A DNA stretch of 64,000 bases from Pacificoceanicola onchidii (GTDB lineage: Bacteria > Pseudomonadota > Alphaproteobacteria > Rhodobacterales > Rhodobacteraceae). The notes beneath the pieces were generated by a model. That model saw nothing but the letters and a program-made list of their open reading frames with translations, had not been told where the DNA came from and did no database searches. The translations under genes and the position numbers were made by a program. Below, piece by piece: positions 10,201 to 18,189 of the stretch. The stretch lies in NCBI RefSeq assembly GCF_004804335.1, contig NZ_SRXY01000001.1, forward strand, positions 310,001 to 374,000, written 5' to 3'. Numbering within the stretch: position 1 is the first letter of the stretch; every line of letters begins with the position of its first letter.

Positions 10201-11142
10201 GATGCGCCGTCGCAGGGCGGGGCCGAGTTCGCCGCGCCGAACGGTGATCCGCTGGAGCTGGTACAGCTTGGCGCAGGGCGCACGCTCGACGCGGTCAAGG
10301 CGGAGATCAGCGCGCTCAGCCTGACCCCGATCGAGGCCAACGAACGCATCGCCACGCTAACGGCATGGCTCGAAGCCAACCCGCTGCCTGCGGGCGTGAC
10401 ATGGGAATGGACCGGCGATCAGGAAGACCAGGCAGAAAGCCAGGCCTTCCTCGGGCAGGCCTTTGGCGCGGCGCTGGGGCTGATGTTCATCATCCTGCTG
10501 GCGCAGTTCAACAGCTTCTACAACTCCGTTCTGGTGCTGCTTGCCGTGATCCTGTCGACCACGGGCGTGCTGATCGGGATGTTGGTCATGGGTCAGTACT
10601 TCTCGGTGATCATGACCGGCACGGGCATCGTGGCCTTGGCGGGGATCGTGGTGAACAACAACATTGTTCTGATCGACACCTATCAGGATTATTCGCGGTT
10701 CATGCCCCGGATCGAAGCCATCGTGCGCACCGCCGAGGATCGCATTCGCCCGGTTCTGCTGACGACGATCACCACCATGGCGGGCCTTGCGCCGATGATG
10801 TTCGGCCTGTCGGTGGACTTCTTTGGCGGCGGCTACTCCGTGGACAGCCCGACGGCGCTGTGGTGGAAGAACCTCGCCACGGCGGTGGTCTTCGGCCTTG
10901 GCATCGCGACGGTGCTGACGCTGGTCTTCACCCCGTCGATGCTGGCGCTGCGGGTCTGGGCCACGACCTACGCGCTGTGGTTCGCCCGCCTGCTGGCCAA
11001 GCTCTCACTGGGCAAAACCAGCAAAGCGGCCCGCAACTGGGCGCTGAATCGCGAAGCTGCCCGCACCAAGGCGCCGGAAATTGTCTGGACCGACGAGGTG
11101 GTGGAAGCGCCGAAAGGGGCCCCTCTGCGCGCCGCGGAGTAG
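7282..11142 (+). CDS. RND efflux permease, oversized
   Basis: This 1286-residue permease has the RND duplicated plan: a first helix then a large porter loop (PGISAADAETLLVKPMETEL), the helix block with LAVGMLVDGAIVVVEYAD (the TM4 region where AcrB has Asp-Asp, here Asp-Gly), a second porter domain, and the final block with GIVVNNNIVLIDTY. It is about 230 residues longer than AcrB. Much of the excess lies between the two halves (roughly residues 490-640), where additional hydrophobic helices occur (LLIIAALPIVAAGALV; VFLAALALGGALTFML). Export is powered by proton entry; the substrate cannot be deduced. It follows the adaptor by ATGA overlap and ends before a hairpin at 11156-11176. Confidence 0.95.
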   Translation: MTGIIDWAADRARMIVAFIVLSIIVGGYSYVSLPKEGEPDIEIPALFVSVPFPGISAADAETLLVKPMETELSDLDGLKSMSGTAAEGYAGLALEFEFGWDKTKIMADVRDSMNTAEAEFPDGAEKYSINEINFSEFPIIIVNLTGPVPERTMNRVAKDLQDRVEAIDAVLEAGIAGNRDEMLEVLIDPLKLESYNVTAAELIDVVQYNNQLIAAGEVESEQGAFAVKIPSSFDEAQDVYDLPVKVNGDRVVTLGDLATINLTFEDRAGTARFNGETTVALQVVKRKGFNIIDTAEAVRAVIAEAEKDWPEELRAVLDVGASNDQSRQVESMVSQLEGSVLTAIALVMLVVLASLGLRPSLLVGFSIPTSFLLCFLLLALMGVTISNIVMFGLILAVGMLVDGAIVVVEYADKRVAEGTGPMHAYVEAAHRMFWPVVSSTATTLCAFLPMLFWPGVPGQFMGMLPVTLIFVLSASLVVALVYLPVMGGVLGRTERWFKNRITQIAHLPLLAHVGLLIIAALPIVAAGALVPQLFTLMGGQFGTMDGANILGSVVPTFLTVFLLALGVVFLAALALGGALTFMLSLAAIPARIGDGLTALRYRVFGRPKPKAIKSGYRRSLFGRFIALFATNPAGPLVIVATVFVMVGSVFIYYGNNNNGVDFFVESEPEQGIVYVRARGNLSLAEKDALVQRAERMVMAHPGIWTAFAFAGEGGLDNNTGGAQPPKDTIGQVQFETIAWDDRPDASEPWFTIPIINHTVMKAIKAPDYDGDLIIDELTAQLEQIPGVKVEILAQARGPASAKPVHLRIKGNDWDELLTATGLAADQFAALPGLTQIEDTRPLPGIDWQIDVDVEKAGRYGANVATVGAMVQLVTRGVLLDTMRVDSSDEEIEIRVRLPEEDRVMSTLDTLKIRTQGGLVPLANFITRTPVEKLAEINRVDQQRYFDVKAGVAAGLSKLTDEDGAIWATVRRLDDAPSQGGAEFAAPNGDPLELVQLGAGRTLDAVKAEISALSLTPIEANERIATLTAWLEANPLPAGVTWEWTGDQEDQAESQAFLGQAFGAALGLMFIILLAQFNSFYNSVLVLLAVILSTTGVLIGMLVMGQYFSVIMTGTGIVALAGIVVNNNIVLIDTYQDYSRFMPRIEAIVRTAEDRIRPVLLTTITTMAGLAPMMFGLSVDFFGGGYSVDSPTALWWKNLATAVVFGLGIATVLTLVFTPSMLALRVWATTYALWFARLLAKLSLGKTSKAARNWALNREAARTKAPEIVWTDEVVEAPKGAPLRAAE

Positions 11143-11238
11143 CCCCCTCCCCGTTCCGTTAACTTGAAATTAACGGGGTGGGGTGATATGTTTTGAGAAC
11201 ACGGATTGTGGACGTTCATGAACGCTCCATTTCTAAAT

Positions 11239-11275
11239 GCCCCCGGCGTGTTGCAGCACGCCGGGGGCGACCTTT
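11239..11275 (+). terminator. Intrinsic terminator, perfect 12-bp stem
   Basis: GCCCCCGGCGTG at 11239-11250 pairs with CACGCCGGGGGC at 11257-11268 around a 6-nt loop, followed by a T5 run at 11272-11277. It would end transcripts from the RND operon. Because the minus-strand peptide gene stops at 11277, the hairpin also sits at that gene's 3' end. Confidence 0.8.
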
Positions 11276-11276
11276 T

Positions 11277-11354
11277 TCAGCCCATGAAAATCATGACTGC
11301 TATGGTCAGAACCATCAAAGTGATGGTCAGTACACGGAATGTGTTTTCCTTCAT
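11277..11354 (-). CDS. 25-residue single-helix membrane peptide
   Basis: The ATG at 11354 has a near-ideal ribosome site (AAGGAG, 7 nt before) and encodes MKENTFRVLTITLMVLTIA then VMIFMG, a short polar head followed by one hydrophobic helix. It is too short for standard gene finders. It is immediately preceded by a perfect 7-bp hairpin (11367-11386) and immediately followed by a strong terminator, so it looks like a complete transcription unit or the last cistron after the DUF2256 gene. I do not recognise the family; the strength of the flanking signals is the evidence that it is real. Confidence 0.55.
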   Translation of the reverse strand: MKENTFRVLTITLMVLTIAVMIFMG

Positions 11355-11366
11355 GTCTACTCCTTT

Positions 11367-11386
11367 CCACGCCAGTTTTGGCGTGG
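11367..11386 (-). promoter_or_regulatory. Leader hairpin directly upstream of the peptide's ribosome site
   Basis: On the minus strand CCACGCC-AAAACT-GGCGTGG forms a perfect 7-bp stem with a 6-nt loop, ending a few bases before the AAGGAG of the 25-residue peptide. It could stabilise the mRNA 5' end, modulate translation, or terminate readthrough from the DUF2256 gene. Confidence 0.45.
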
Positions 11387-11418
11387 TTAACGAGTAGCAA
11401 GCGGGCGTTGAGAGAGCG

Positions 11419-11625
11419 TTAACCCTCCATACGCAGCTTTTGCCTATCGCGCCTGCAACGCTCCGAGCAATAGCGCACCTCTTCCCAGACCTTTGCCCAC
11501 TTCCTGCGCCAGACAAACGGCCGTCCACAGGTGGCGCAGGTCTTGCTCGGCAGGTCGGATTTCTTGCGCTGCTTCATGGACAGGGACGTAGATCGCTCCA
11601 CCTCAATTCCAATACGTTGCGCCAT
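11419..11625 (-). CDS. DUF2256 zinc-ribbon-like protein
   Basis: The start at 11625 is fixed by GGGGAGGT six bases upstream and gives 68 residues; a shorter form from the Met at 11577 lacks such a site. The core carries the DUF2256 pattern: CATCGRPFVWRRKW followed by RYCSERCR, four cysteines as CxxC...CxxxC that probably bind zinc, with a basic C-terminus. No function is established for this family. It is divergent from pepN, and the 25-residue peptide lies downstream on the same strand. Confidence 0.85.
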   Translation of the reverse strand: MAQRIGIEVERSTSLSMKQRKKSDLPSKTCATCGRPFVWRRKWAKVWEEVRYCSERCRRDRQKLRMEG

Positions 11626-11691
11626 TGCAGACCTCCCCACACCCGCCTAACACTTGTTCTGACACACCCTATTCGCCCCGAAAGGTCCGCC

Positions 11692-14241
11692 ATGAAAGAC
11701 GCCGCCCCCACCACCATCTATCTCAAGGACTACACCCCCTTTGGCTGGCAGGTGGAGGATGTGCATCTGACCTTCCGCCTTGCCCCGCATGCCACGCGGG
11801 TCATCGCCAAAATCCACTTCTCCCCCAACCCAAACGCCCCGGAGCAGGACTTTTTCCTGCATGGCGAAGAGCTGACCCTGATCCGCGCGGCCATCAATGG
11901 CGAGACAGTCACGCCCGAACAAACGGACGGCGGCATCACCTGCCCCGTGCCGAGCGGCGCGTTCTTGTGGGAAGCGGAGGTGGAGATTGACCCGGCCAAC
12001 AACACCGCACTGGAAGGGCTTTACATGTCGTCGGGCATGTATTGCACGCAGTGCGAGGCCGAGGGGTTTCGCAAGATCACCTATTATCCCGACCGCCCCG
12101 ATGTGATGTCCGTTTTCACCGTTCGCGTGGAATCGGACATGCCGGTCATGCTCTCGAACGGCAATCCCGGCGCGGCGGGGGACGGTTTTGCCGAATGGCA
12201 TGATCCCTGGCCAAAACCGGCTTACCTCTTTGCTCTGGTCGCGGGCGATCTGCGCAATCACCCCGATACCTTCACCACCAAATCCGGCACCAAGGTAGAC
12301 CTCAACATCTATGTCCGCCCCGGTGATGAAGGCAAATGCGCCTTTGGCATGGAAGCGCTCAAGGCGTCGATGAAATGGGACGAGGACGTCTATGGCCGGG
12401 AGTATGATCTGGGTGTGTTCAACATCGTCGCGGTGGATGACTTCAACATGGGCGCGATGGAGAACAAGGGGTTGAATATCTTCAACTCTTCCTGCGTGCT
12501 TGCCTCCCCGGAGACCTCCACAGATGACAACTTCGAACGCATCGAGGCGATCATTGCGCATGAGTATTTCCACAACTGGACCGGCAACCGCATCACCTGC
12601 CGCGACTGGTTTCAGCTTTGCCTCAAGGAAGGCCTGACCGTCTTCCGCGACGCGCAGTTCACCTCCGACATGCGCGGGGCGGCGGTCAAACGGATCAACG
12701 ATGTGCGTGATCTGCGCGGGCGGCAGTTCCCCGAGGATCAGGGCCCGCTGTCGCATCCGGTGCGCCCGGAAAGCTTTCAGGAAATCAACAACTTCTACAC
12801 CGCCACCGTCTATGAGAAAGGCGCCGAGGTCATCGGGATGCTCAAACGGCTTGTCGGGGATGAGGCCTATTCATCGGCACTGGACCTCTACTTCGACCGT
12901 CACGATGGCGATGCGGCGACAATCGAAGACTGGCTGCGCGTGTTCGAAGACAGCACGGGCCGCGATCTGTCCCAGTTCAAGCGCTGGTATTCGCAAAGCG
13001 GCACCCCGCGCCTGTCGGTGACGGAGGCCTGGGACGACGGCACCTTTACCCTGAGTTTCGAGCAGCACACGCCGCCCACCCCCGGTCAGGATGAGAAGCT
13101 GCCGCAGGTGTTGCCCATCGCCGTGGGGCTGCTGTCGCCGAATGGGGATGAGATACAGCCTACCACCGTTCTGGAAATGACTGAGGCGAAACAGTCGTTT
13201 GAGTTCAAAGGCCTGAGCGCCCGGCCCATGGCCTCTGTCCTGCGAGAATTCTCCGCCCCCGTGGTGCTGACCCGCGAGATGAGCCGCGAGGATCGCGCGT
13301 TTCTGCTGGCCCATGACACGGACCCGTTCAATCGCTGGGAGGCGGGCAATGTGCTCGCCCGCGAATGCCTGCTGGGCATGATCACGGACGGGGCCACGCC
13401 CGACACGCTCTGGCTCGACGGGTTGGAAACACTCCTGCGCGACAGCACGCTTGACCCGGACTTCCGCGCCTCCATGCTCGATCTGCCGGGACAGGGCCAA
13501 CTGGCACAGGAGTTGCACGAGCGCGGCCACACCCCGGATCCGGACGCGATTTATGACGCGCTGCAAACCCTGCAACAGTTCCGCGCCGAACGCTGGGCGG
13601 ACCTCTTGCCGAAGCTGGCCGAAGAGGCGCTTGTCACCGCCCCCTACGCCCCGAATGCCGAACAGACCGGCAAGCGCGCGCTTGGCAATGGGGTCATGCA
13701 TCTGATCAGCCGTCTCGATGGCGGCAAGGCGGCGCAGGCGCGGTTTGACGGGGCCGACAACATGACGCTGCAACTCTCCGCCCTCGCCGCGCTGTTGCGC
13801 GCCGAAAAGGCCGAGGGCGCGCTGCAGGCGTTTTATGAGCAATGGCAGGATGACCGGCTGGTGATGGACAAATGGTTTGGCCTGCAAGCCGGCATGGCCT
13901 CCCCTGCGCGCGCCGTTGAGGTGACCAAAGCTCTGACAGAGCATGAGAAATTCGACTGGACCAACCCGAACCGCTTCCGCTCGGTGCTGGGCAGTCTGAT
14001 TGGCAACCATGCGGGCTTCCACCGGGCCGATGGCGCGGGTTATGCGCTGCTTGCCGATTGGCTGATAAAGCTGGATGACAAGAACCCGCAGACCACCGCC
14101 CGCATGTGCGCCGCCTTCCAGACGTGGAAACGCTATGACGCCGGGCGGCAGGCCCATGCCAAGGCCGCGTTGGAGCGGATCAAGGCCAAGCCGAACCTCA
14201 GCCGGGACGTCAACGAGATGGTGACGAGGATTCTCTCATGA
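11692..14241 (+). CDS. pepN: Aminopeptidase N (M1 family)
   Basis: Starting at the ATG preceded by AAAGG, the protein has 849 residues, close to the E. coli PepN length. The substrate-binding GAMEN motif is at residues 254-258. The zinc site is HEYFH (290-294) plus Glu313 in LKEGLTVF. It is a cytoplasmic broad-specificity aminopeptidase that removes N-terminal residues from peptides. The C-terminal third is the helical DUF3458-type region. The next gene overlaps it by 4 bp (ATGA), so the SDR and small membrane protein downstream are probably co-translated. A longer frame upstream is open but lacks a start signal. Confidence 0.97.
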   Translation: MKDAAPTTIYLKDYTPFGWQVEDVHLTFRLAPHATRVIAKIHFSPNPNAPEQDFFLHGEELTLIRAAINGETVTPEQTDGGITCPVPSGAFLWEAEVEIDPANNTALEGLYMSSGMYCTQCEAEGFRKITYYPDRPDVMSVFTVRVESDMPVMLSNGNPGAAGDGFAEWHDPWPKPAYLFALVAGDLRNHPDTFTTKSGTKVDLNIYVRPGDEGKCAFGMEALKASMKWDEDVYGREYDLGVFNIVAVDDFNMGAMENKGLNIFNSSCVLASPETSTDDNFERIEAIIAHEYFHNWTGNRITCRDWFQLCLKEGLTVFRDAQFTSDMRGAAVKRINDVRDLRGRQFPEDQGPLSHPVRPESFQEINNFYTATVYEKGAEVIGMLKRLVGDEAYSSALDLYFDRHDGDAATIEDWLRVFEDSTGRDLSQFKRWYSQSGTPRLSVTEAWDDGTFTLSFEQHTPPTPGQDEKLPQVLPIAVGLLSPNGDEIQPTTVLEMTEAKQSFEFKGLSARPMASVLREFSAPVVLTREMSREDRAFLLAHDTDPFNRWEAGNVLARECLLGMITDGATPDTLWLDGLETLLRDSTLDPDFRASMLDLPGQGQLAQELHERGHTPDPDAIYDALQTLQQFRAERWADLLPKLAEEALVTAPYAPNAEQTGKRALGNGVMHLISRLDGGKAAQARFDGADNMTLQLSALAALLRAEKAEGALQAFYEQWQDDRLVMDKWFGLQAGMASPARAVEVTKALTEHEKFDWTNPNRFRSVLGSLIGNHAGFHRADGAGYALLADWLIKLDDKNPQTTARMCAAFQTWKRYDAGRQAHAKAALERIKAKPNLSRDVNEMVTRILS

Positions 14242-14981
14242 GCAAAACCCTGATTGTCACCGGCGCCAGCGCCGGTATTGGGGCCGCGACCGCGCGTATG
14301 GCGCCGTCGAAAGGATATACGGATGTGGTGGTCCACTATGGCCGGGATCTGGCGGGGGCCGAGGCGGTGGCAAAGGACGTCGAGGCCGCGGGCGCCAAGG
14401 CTCATGTGATCGGCGCGGATGTGGCGGACATGGCAGCGGTGGCGGCGATGTTCGCGCAAATCGCGGCGCTGCCCCCTGCCCCGCTGCACCTTATGAACAA
14501 CGCAGGGATCGTGGCCCCAAAGGCGGGCATTGCCGATCTGACGCCGGAGCGGGTGCATCATGTCTTTGCGGTGAATGTCTTTGGCGCGCTGGAGGTCTGC
14601 CGCCGTGCTGTCGGGCAAATGCGCGATTGGGGGCAAGGCGGGAGTATCGTGAATATCTCCAGCGTTGCCGCCCGGCTCGGCGCGCCGAATGAGTACACCG
14701 ATTACGCCGCCGCCAAAGGGGCGATAGACACGATGACCACAGGCATGGCCGTGGAACTTGGCCCCGAGGGCATTCGCGTCAACTGCCTGCGTCCCGGCCC
14801 GATCGAGACGGAAATTCACGCCAAGGGCGGCCAGCCGGACCGGCTCAAGGGCATGGGCGACAAGATCCCGCTGGGCCGCGCAGGCACTGCCGAAGAGATC
14901 GCCGCCTCTGCACTGTGGCTGCTGTCGGATGAGGCGTCTTATGTCTCCGGCGCTTTCCTTGATGTCGCGGGCGGGCGGTGA
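14238..14981 (+). CDS. Short-chain dehydrogenase/reductase
   Basis: This 247-residue SDR has the nucleotide-binding motif TGASAGIG at residues 8-15, NNAG, the catalytic Ser (NISSVAARLG), and YAAAK as the active YxxxK. Length and motifs fit the classical SDR family, related to glucose dehydrogenase/FabG-like oxidoreductases. One oddity is MAPSKGY after the first helix, where most members have a small hydrophobic residue and Ala. The substrate is unknown. It overlaps pepN (ATGA) and the following gene (GTGA). Confidence 0.9.
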   Translation: MSKTLIVTGASAGIGAATARMAPSKGYTDVVVHYGRDLAGAEAVAKDVEAAGAKAHVIGADVADMAAVAAMFAQIAALPPAPLHLMNNAGIVAPKAGIADLTPERVHHVFAVNVFGALEVCRRAVGQMRDWGQGGSIVNISSVAARLGAPNEYTDYAAAKGAIDTMTTGMAVELGPEGIRVNCLRPGPIETEIHAKGGQPDRLKGMGDKIPLGRAGTAEEIAASALWLLSDEASYVSGAFLDVAGGR

Positions 14982-15409
14982 GCTACAAGTTCGAGCGCGC
15001 CGGCCGCAACCTGACCGCCATTCTGACACTCGGCGTGATCTGGGGGGGCCTTGTGCTGGGCCTGCTGTGGCTGAGCGCCTCGCTCTGGATTGTTGGCGGC
15101 CTCTTTGCGGTGACATTGCCGATGCTCTGGGACGTCATCCGGAACCGCGCCGCCGGGCTGGAGATGGACGAGACGCAGATCCGCTGGTGGAGCGGGCGCC
15201 ATACGGGAGATGCGCGGCTCTCCGCGATTGACCATGTGCGATTTGACACGCGGCTGGATCTGTCCGTTCGGGTGCGTTTGGTGCTGAAAGGCCCCGCCGC
15301 CCGCCGCGTGCAGATCCCGCAGGACGCTCTGCCACCGCATCAGGACTTGCAGGCGGAGCTGGAAGCGCGCGGCGTGCCTGTCAAACGGCACTATTTTTCA
15401 TTGATGTGA
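14978..15409 (+). CDS. Small two-helix membrane protein of unknown function
   Basis: The GTG start overlaps the stop of the SDR gene (GTGA), supporting translational coupling. The 143 residues contain two adjacent hydrophobic helices (TAILTLGVIWGGLVLGLLWL and WIVGGLFAVTLPML) followed by an approximately 85-residue soluble domain with beta-rich character (QIRWWSGRHTG, HVRFDTRLDLSVRVRL). This resembles the two-helix plus PH-like layout of several bacterial membrane proteins, but I cannot assign a family. Confidence 0.8.
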   Translation: MSYKFERAGRNLTAILTLGVIWGGLVLGLLWLSASLWIVGGLFAVTLPMLWDVIRNRAAGLEMDETQIRWWSGRHTGDARLSAIDHVRFDTRLDLSVRVRLVLKGPAARRVQIPQDALPPHQDLQAELEARGVPVKRHYFSLM

Positions 15410-15439
15410 CGGGCGCGAGACGCGCCAACTTTTATTATG

Positions 15440-15475
15440 CCGGGCAGTTTGCGATTTGCCCGGTGCATTTCTTTT
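15440..15475 (+). terminator. Weak intrinsic terminator
   Basis: CCGGGCA (15440-15446) pairs with TGCCCGG (15457-15463) across a 10-nt loop and is followed by a T-rich stretch (TGCATTTCTTTT). It lies between two convergent units: the pepN operon from the left and the fluoride exporter from the right. Confidence 0.45.
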
Positions 15476-15534
15476 CCCAACCACCTCTTATATTCTGCCC
15501 TGCGTATATAAACGACACTATTTAATTTGATATC

Positions 15535-15912
15535 TCAGGCCCAAATCATTCTCGCCATTATTGCAGCAAGGATCAGCGCACCAATTGATCCAAGAACGGA
15601 CAACGCCACATAAAGCAGCGCGTGATTTATCTGGCCTTTTTCAAACAGCGTCACCGCCTCCAGCGAAAACGCCGAAAAGGTTGTGAAACCGCCCAGGAAT
15701 CCGGTCATGACCAGAGGAGACAAATGGAGCATGTCGCGAGTTGCGGCAAAACTCGCAAACGCGCCCATTACAAAAGAGCCGAGGATATTGACCGCGATGA
15801 CGCCCAGCGGGAGGCTGGCCGCCACGGTCTGGGCCATGAAAAGCCCAACCCCGTAGCGCGCCATGGCCCCCGTTGCGCCACCCGCAGCGACCATCAGGAC
15901 AGTCGAGACCAT
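15535..15912 (-). CDS. crcB: Fluoride ion channel FluC/CrcB
   Basis: At 125 residues with four helices, this matches the Fluc family length. It has GGATGAMARYG near the N-terminus, NILGSFVMG with the conserved Asn, and GFLGGFTTFSAFSLE, which includes the Phe and TTFS residues that line the fluoride pore. Family knowledge says it works as a dual-topology dimer exporting fluoride. It lies 18 bp downstream of cyanase, so no fluoride riboswitch is placed directly in front of it. Confidence 0.95.
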   Translation of the reverse strand: MVSTVLMVAAGGATGAMARYGVGLFMAQTVAASLPLGVIAVNILGSFVMGAFASFAATRDMLHLSPLVMTGFLGGFTTFSAFSLEAVTLFEKGQINHALLYVALSVLGSIGALILAAIMARMIWA

Positions 15913-15930
15913 CTCTTGCCGGGACCCGGA

Positions 15931-16392
15931 TTACCAGGCGTTGTAGGCGAGGTATTTGCCCGACATTTCGACTTTCACCCGGTCACCCTTGGAGTTCTCA
16001 ACGCGGGTGACGGTCATGTCAAAATCGATTGCGGACATGATGCCGTCGCCGAATTTCTCGTGGATCAGCGCCTTGAGCGTCGGACCGTAAACCCCGACGA
16101 TTTCATAGAACCGGTAGATGCAAGGATCGGTCGGGACGGTCTGCTCCCAGATCTTGGTCGGGCTTTCCTGCAGGATGGCAGAGGCTTCCGGCGGCAGGCC
16201 CAGCGTGCTGACCAGCGCGTCAGCTTTCTCGGCGGGCATGGCGTTCATGCCCATGCAGGCCGAATGCGTCCAGACCGGCGACATGCCGATTTCTTCGGCG
16301 ATGCTTTCCCAGGTCAGGCTTCCCTGTTTCTTGGCCTGAATGATCATCGCGGTCACGTCCTCGCGCGTCATCGTGGTTGTGATCATGTCCAT
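15931..16392 (-). CDS. cynS: Cyanase (cyanate hydratase)
   Basis: This 153-residue protein matches cyanase in length and in its C-terminal signature: VPTDPCIYRFYEIVGVYG and HEKFGDGIMSAIDF. The catalytic residues known from E. coli are visible as Arg94, Glu97 and Ser120. The N-terminal half is the usual helical DNA-binding-like fold. It converts cyanate plus bicarbonate to carbamate and CO2, yielding ammonia. It is on the same strand as, and 34 bp after, the kinase/phosphatase gene, and 18 bp before crcB, so all probably share a transcript. This fits a nitrogen-scavenging role. Confidence 0.97.
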   Translation of the reverse strand: MDMITTTMTREDVTAMIIQAKKQGSLTWESIAEEIGMSPVWTHSACMGMNAMPAEKADALVSTLGLPPEASAILQESPTKIWEQTVPTDPCIYRFYEIVGVYGPTLKALIHEKFGDGIMSAIDFDMTVTRVENSKGDRVKVEMSGKYLAYNAW

Positions 16393-16426
16393 GATTTTGT
16401 CCTTTCGGTTGGAGATTGGGGAGGTG

Positions 16427-18157
16427 TCAGGGGAGCGCCAGCAGGATCAGCACAAGGCCAAACAGCAGCGCGGATATTGCTTGCCAGAAGCGCACCGGAT
16501 CGCGCTCGGCCAGCGGGCGTTTGGCGCGGCCACGGCTGCCCTCGGGCGGCGCGGTCAGGCCCGCTTCCAGCTCGGACAGTGCGGCAAAGCGCCTGTGGCC
16601 AAGCGGATGCGTGGCGCGGCTGAGCGTGTCGTCAATCCAGTAAGGCACGGCGTTTTCGCCATCGATTGCAGAGCGATAGCGCAGCCGGGCTCTATCGCGG
16701 CGATTGCTGACGCGGGCAGCATCGGCGCCATAGGGCAGACGCCCGGTCAGCATCTCGTAGAGGACAACACCAAGCGAGAACTGATCCGACTGCGGACCGG
16801 TGTGATCGCCGACGAAATACTCCGGCGCGGTGTATTGCAGCGTGCCGAGGATGGCGTCCGAGGGGCGGGCCTTGCCCTCTTCGACGCCCTGCACGCGGGT
16901 CGCGCCGAGATCAATGATCTTCAGCGTGCCTAAGGAATCTATCATAATGTTTTCAGGCCGAAAATCCTGATGCAACATGTCCTTTCGGTGAAAGGCGCGC
17001 AGGCCCTGGATCATCTGACGGGCAAGGCTGCGCACCTCATCGAGCGTCGGCTCCGGATTGTCACGCATCCATTGCCGCAGCGTCAGGCCCTCGATGTATT
17101 CCGTGACCACGTAGAGGCCGGAACGCGTCTCCGGCGCAGGCGCGGCGCGCAGAACATGCGGCGAGGACAGCCGCCGGGCGATCCATTCTTCCATCAGGAA
17201 CTGGCGCAGGAAAAGCGGCTCTGATCGGGTCTCGCTTGCGGGCAATTTCAGGGCCACCTTTTGCCCGTCCGGCGCAATGGCAAGGAAGATGTGGCTGCGG
17301 TTGTTCTCATGGATCTTGCGCACGATCCGAAAGCCGTCGAGCGTATCGCCCGGCTCCGGCAAAGGCAGCAGCGGCAGACCGCCGTCCACCAGTTCGGCCA
17401 AAGGATCCGCCTCGGGGAGCGCCTCCACGCGCAGGATCTGAATGGTCAGGTCATCGCGGCTGCCGGCGTCGCGGGCGGCACTGGCGATGCCCTCGGCGGC
17501 GGCGTCCAGCGTGTCCGCGCTGCGGATCGCGGTCACCACCACCTCGGGTTTCCAGTGTTCATGCACCCCGTCCGTGGTCAGAACAAACACGTCTCCCACC
17601 TGCAAAGGCACCTCGCGGTAGTCCACCGCAACGGTCTGATCGAGGCCAAGCCCCCGGCTCAATTGCGTTCCGGATCCGGGCACGGGTACAACGTGATCCT
17701 GTGTCAGCGGCTCAAGGCCTGCGCCCGAAACCCGCCAGATCCGGCTGTCGCCGACATGCAGGACATGGGCGGAATGCCCTTTTAAAATCAACGCGCTGAG
17801 CGTGCAGATATGACCCAGCTCTGCCCGTTCGGGCATGGCACGGCGGTTCAGACCGTAAAGCCAGCCATTGGTTGCCGCGATCACGTTGCTGGCGGCGGTC
17901 TGCACGCCCCAGGCATCGGAGGTGGCGTAGTAATCGGTCATCAGGCTTTTGACGGCGAGCTCCGCCGCCTCGTGGCTGACCGGGCTGGGGGTGATCCCGT
18001 CGGCAATCGCCACGGTCACACCTTTGAGCCGCAGCGCCCGGCCTGTCGGGACGGTGGCGCCAAAGAAGTCCTGGTTCCTCTGACCCTTCAGCCCGGCCTG
18101 CGTAAACTGGCCGATCTGAACGGAGAGGGCGGATGTCGGGGTCCCGTCTTTGGGCAT
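16427..18157 (-). CDS. PP2C phosphatase-Ser/Thr kinase fusion with C-terminal anchor
   Basis: From the ATG at 18157 (an ATG at 18172 is equally possible; neither has a strong ribosome site) the protein has 576 residues. The first ~245 form a PP2C domain: GQRNQDFFGA, VAIADGITPSP, LHVGDSRIWR, TTDGVHEHW and SRDDLT. Then comes a protein kinase domain with VALKLP lysine, HQDFRPENIM as the catalytic loop, DLGA in place of DFG, and TAPEYF. The glycine loop is degenerate (KIHENNRSHIF). A C-terminal helix (ISALLFGLVLILLALP) anchors it in the membrane. Related kinase/phosphatase fusions accompany nitrate/nitrite assimilation genes in Pseudomonas, which agrees with the FNT gene upstream. Confidence 0.9.
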   Translation of the reverse strand: MPKDGTPTSALSVQIGQFTQAGLKGQRNQDFFGATVPTGRALRLKGVTVAIADGITPSPVSHEAAELAVKSLMTDYYATSDAWGVQTAASNVIAATNGWLYGLNRRAMPERAELGHICTLSALILKGHSAHVLHVGDSRIWRVSGAGLEPLTQDHVVPVPGSGTQLSRGLGLDQTVAVDYREVPLQVGDVFVLTTDGVHEHWKPEVVVTAIRSADTLDAAAEGIASAARDAGSRDDLTIQILRVEALPEADPLAELVDGGLPLLPLPEPGDTLDGFRIVRKIHENNRSHIFLAIAPDGQKVALKLPASETRSEPLFLRQFLMEEWIARRLSSPHVLRAAPAPETRSGLYVVTEYIEGLTLRQWMRDNPEPTLDEVRSLARQMIQGLRAFHRKDMLHQDFRPENIMIDSLGTLKIIDLGATRVQGVEEGKARPSDAILGTLQYTAPEYFVGDHTGPQSDQFSLGVVLYEMLTGRLPYGADAARVSNRRDRARLRYRSAIDGENAVPYWIDDTLSRATHPLGHRRFAALSELEAGLTAPPEGSRGRAKRPLAERDPVRFWQAISALLFGLVLILLALP

Positions 18158-18189
18158 GGCAAGGCTCTGCATTGGCACCGGATCAGCGA

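Noticed and set aside
15913..15930. Fluoride riboswitch in front of crcB
   Set aside because: Only 18 bp separate crcB from cynS, too short for the known fluoride aptamer.
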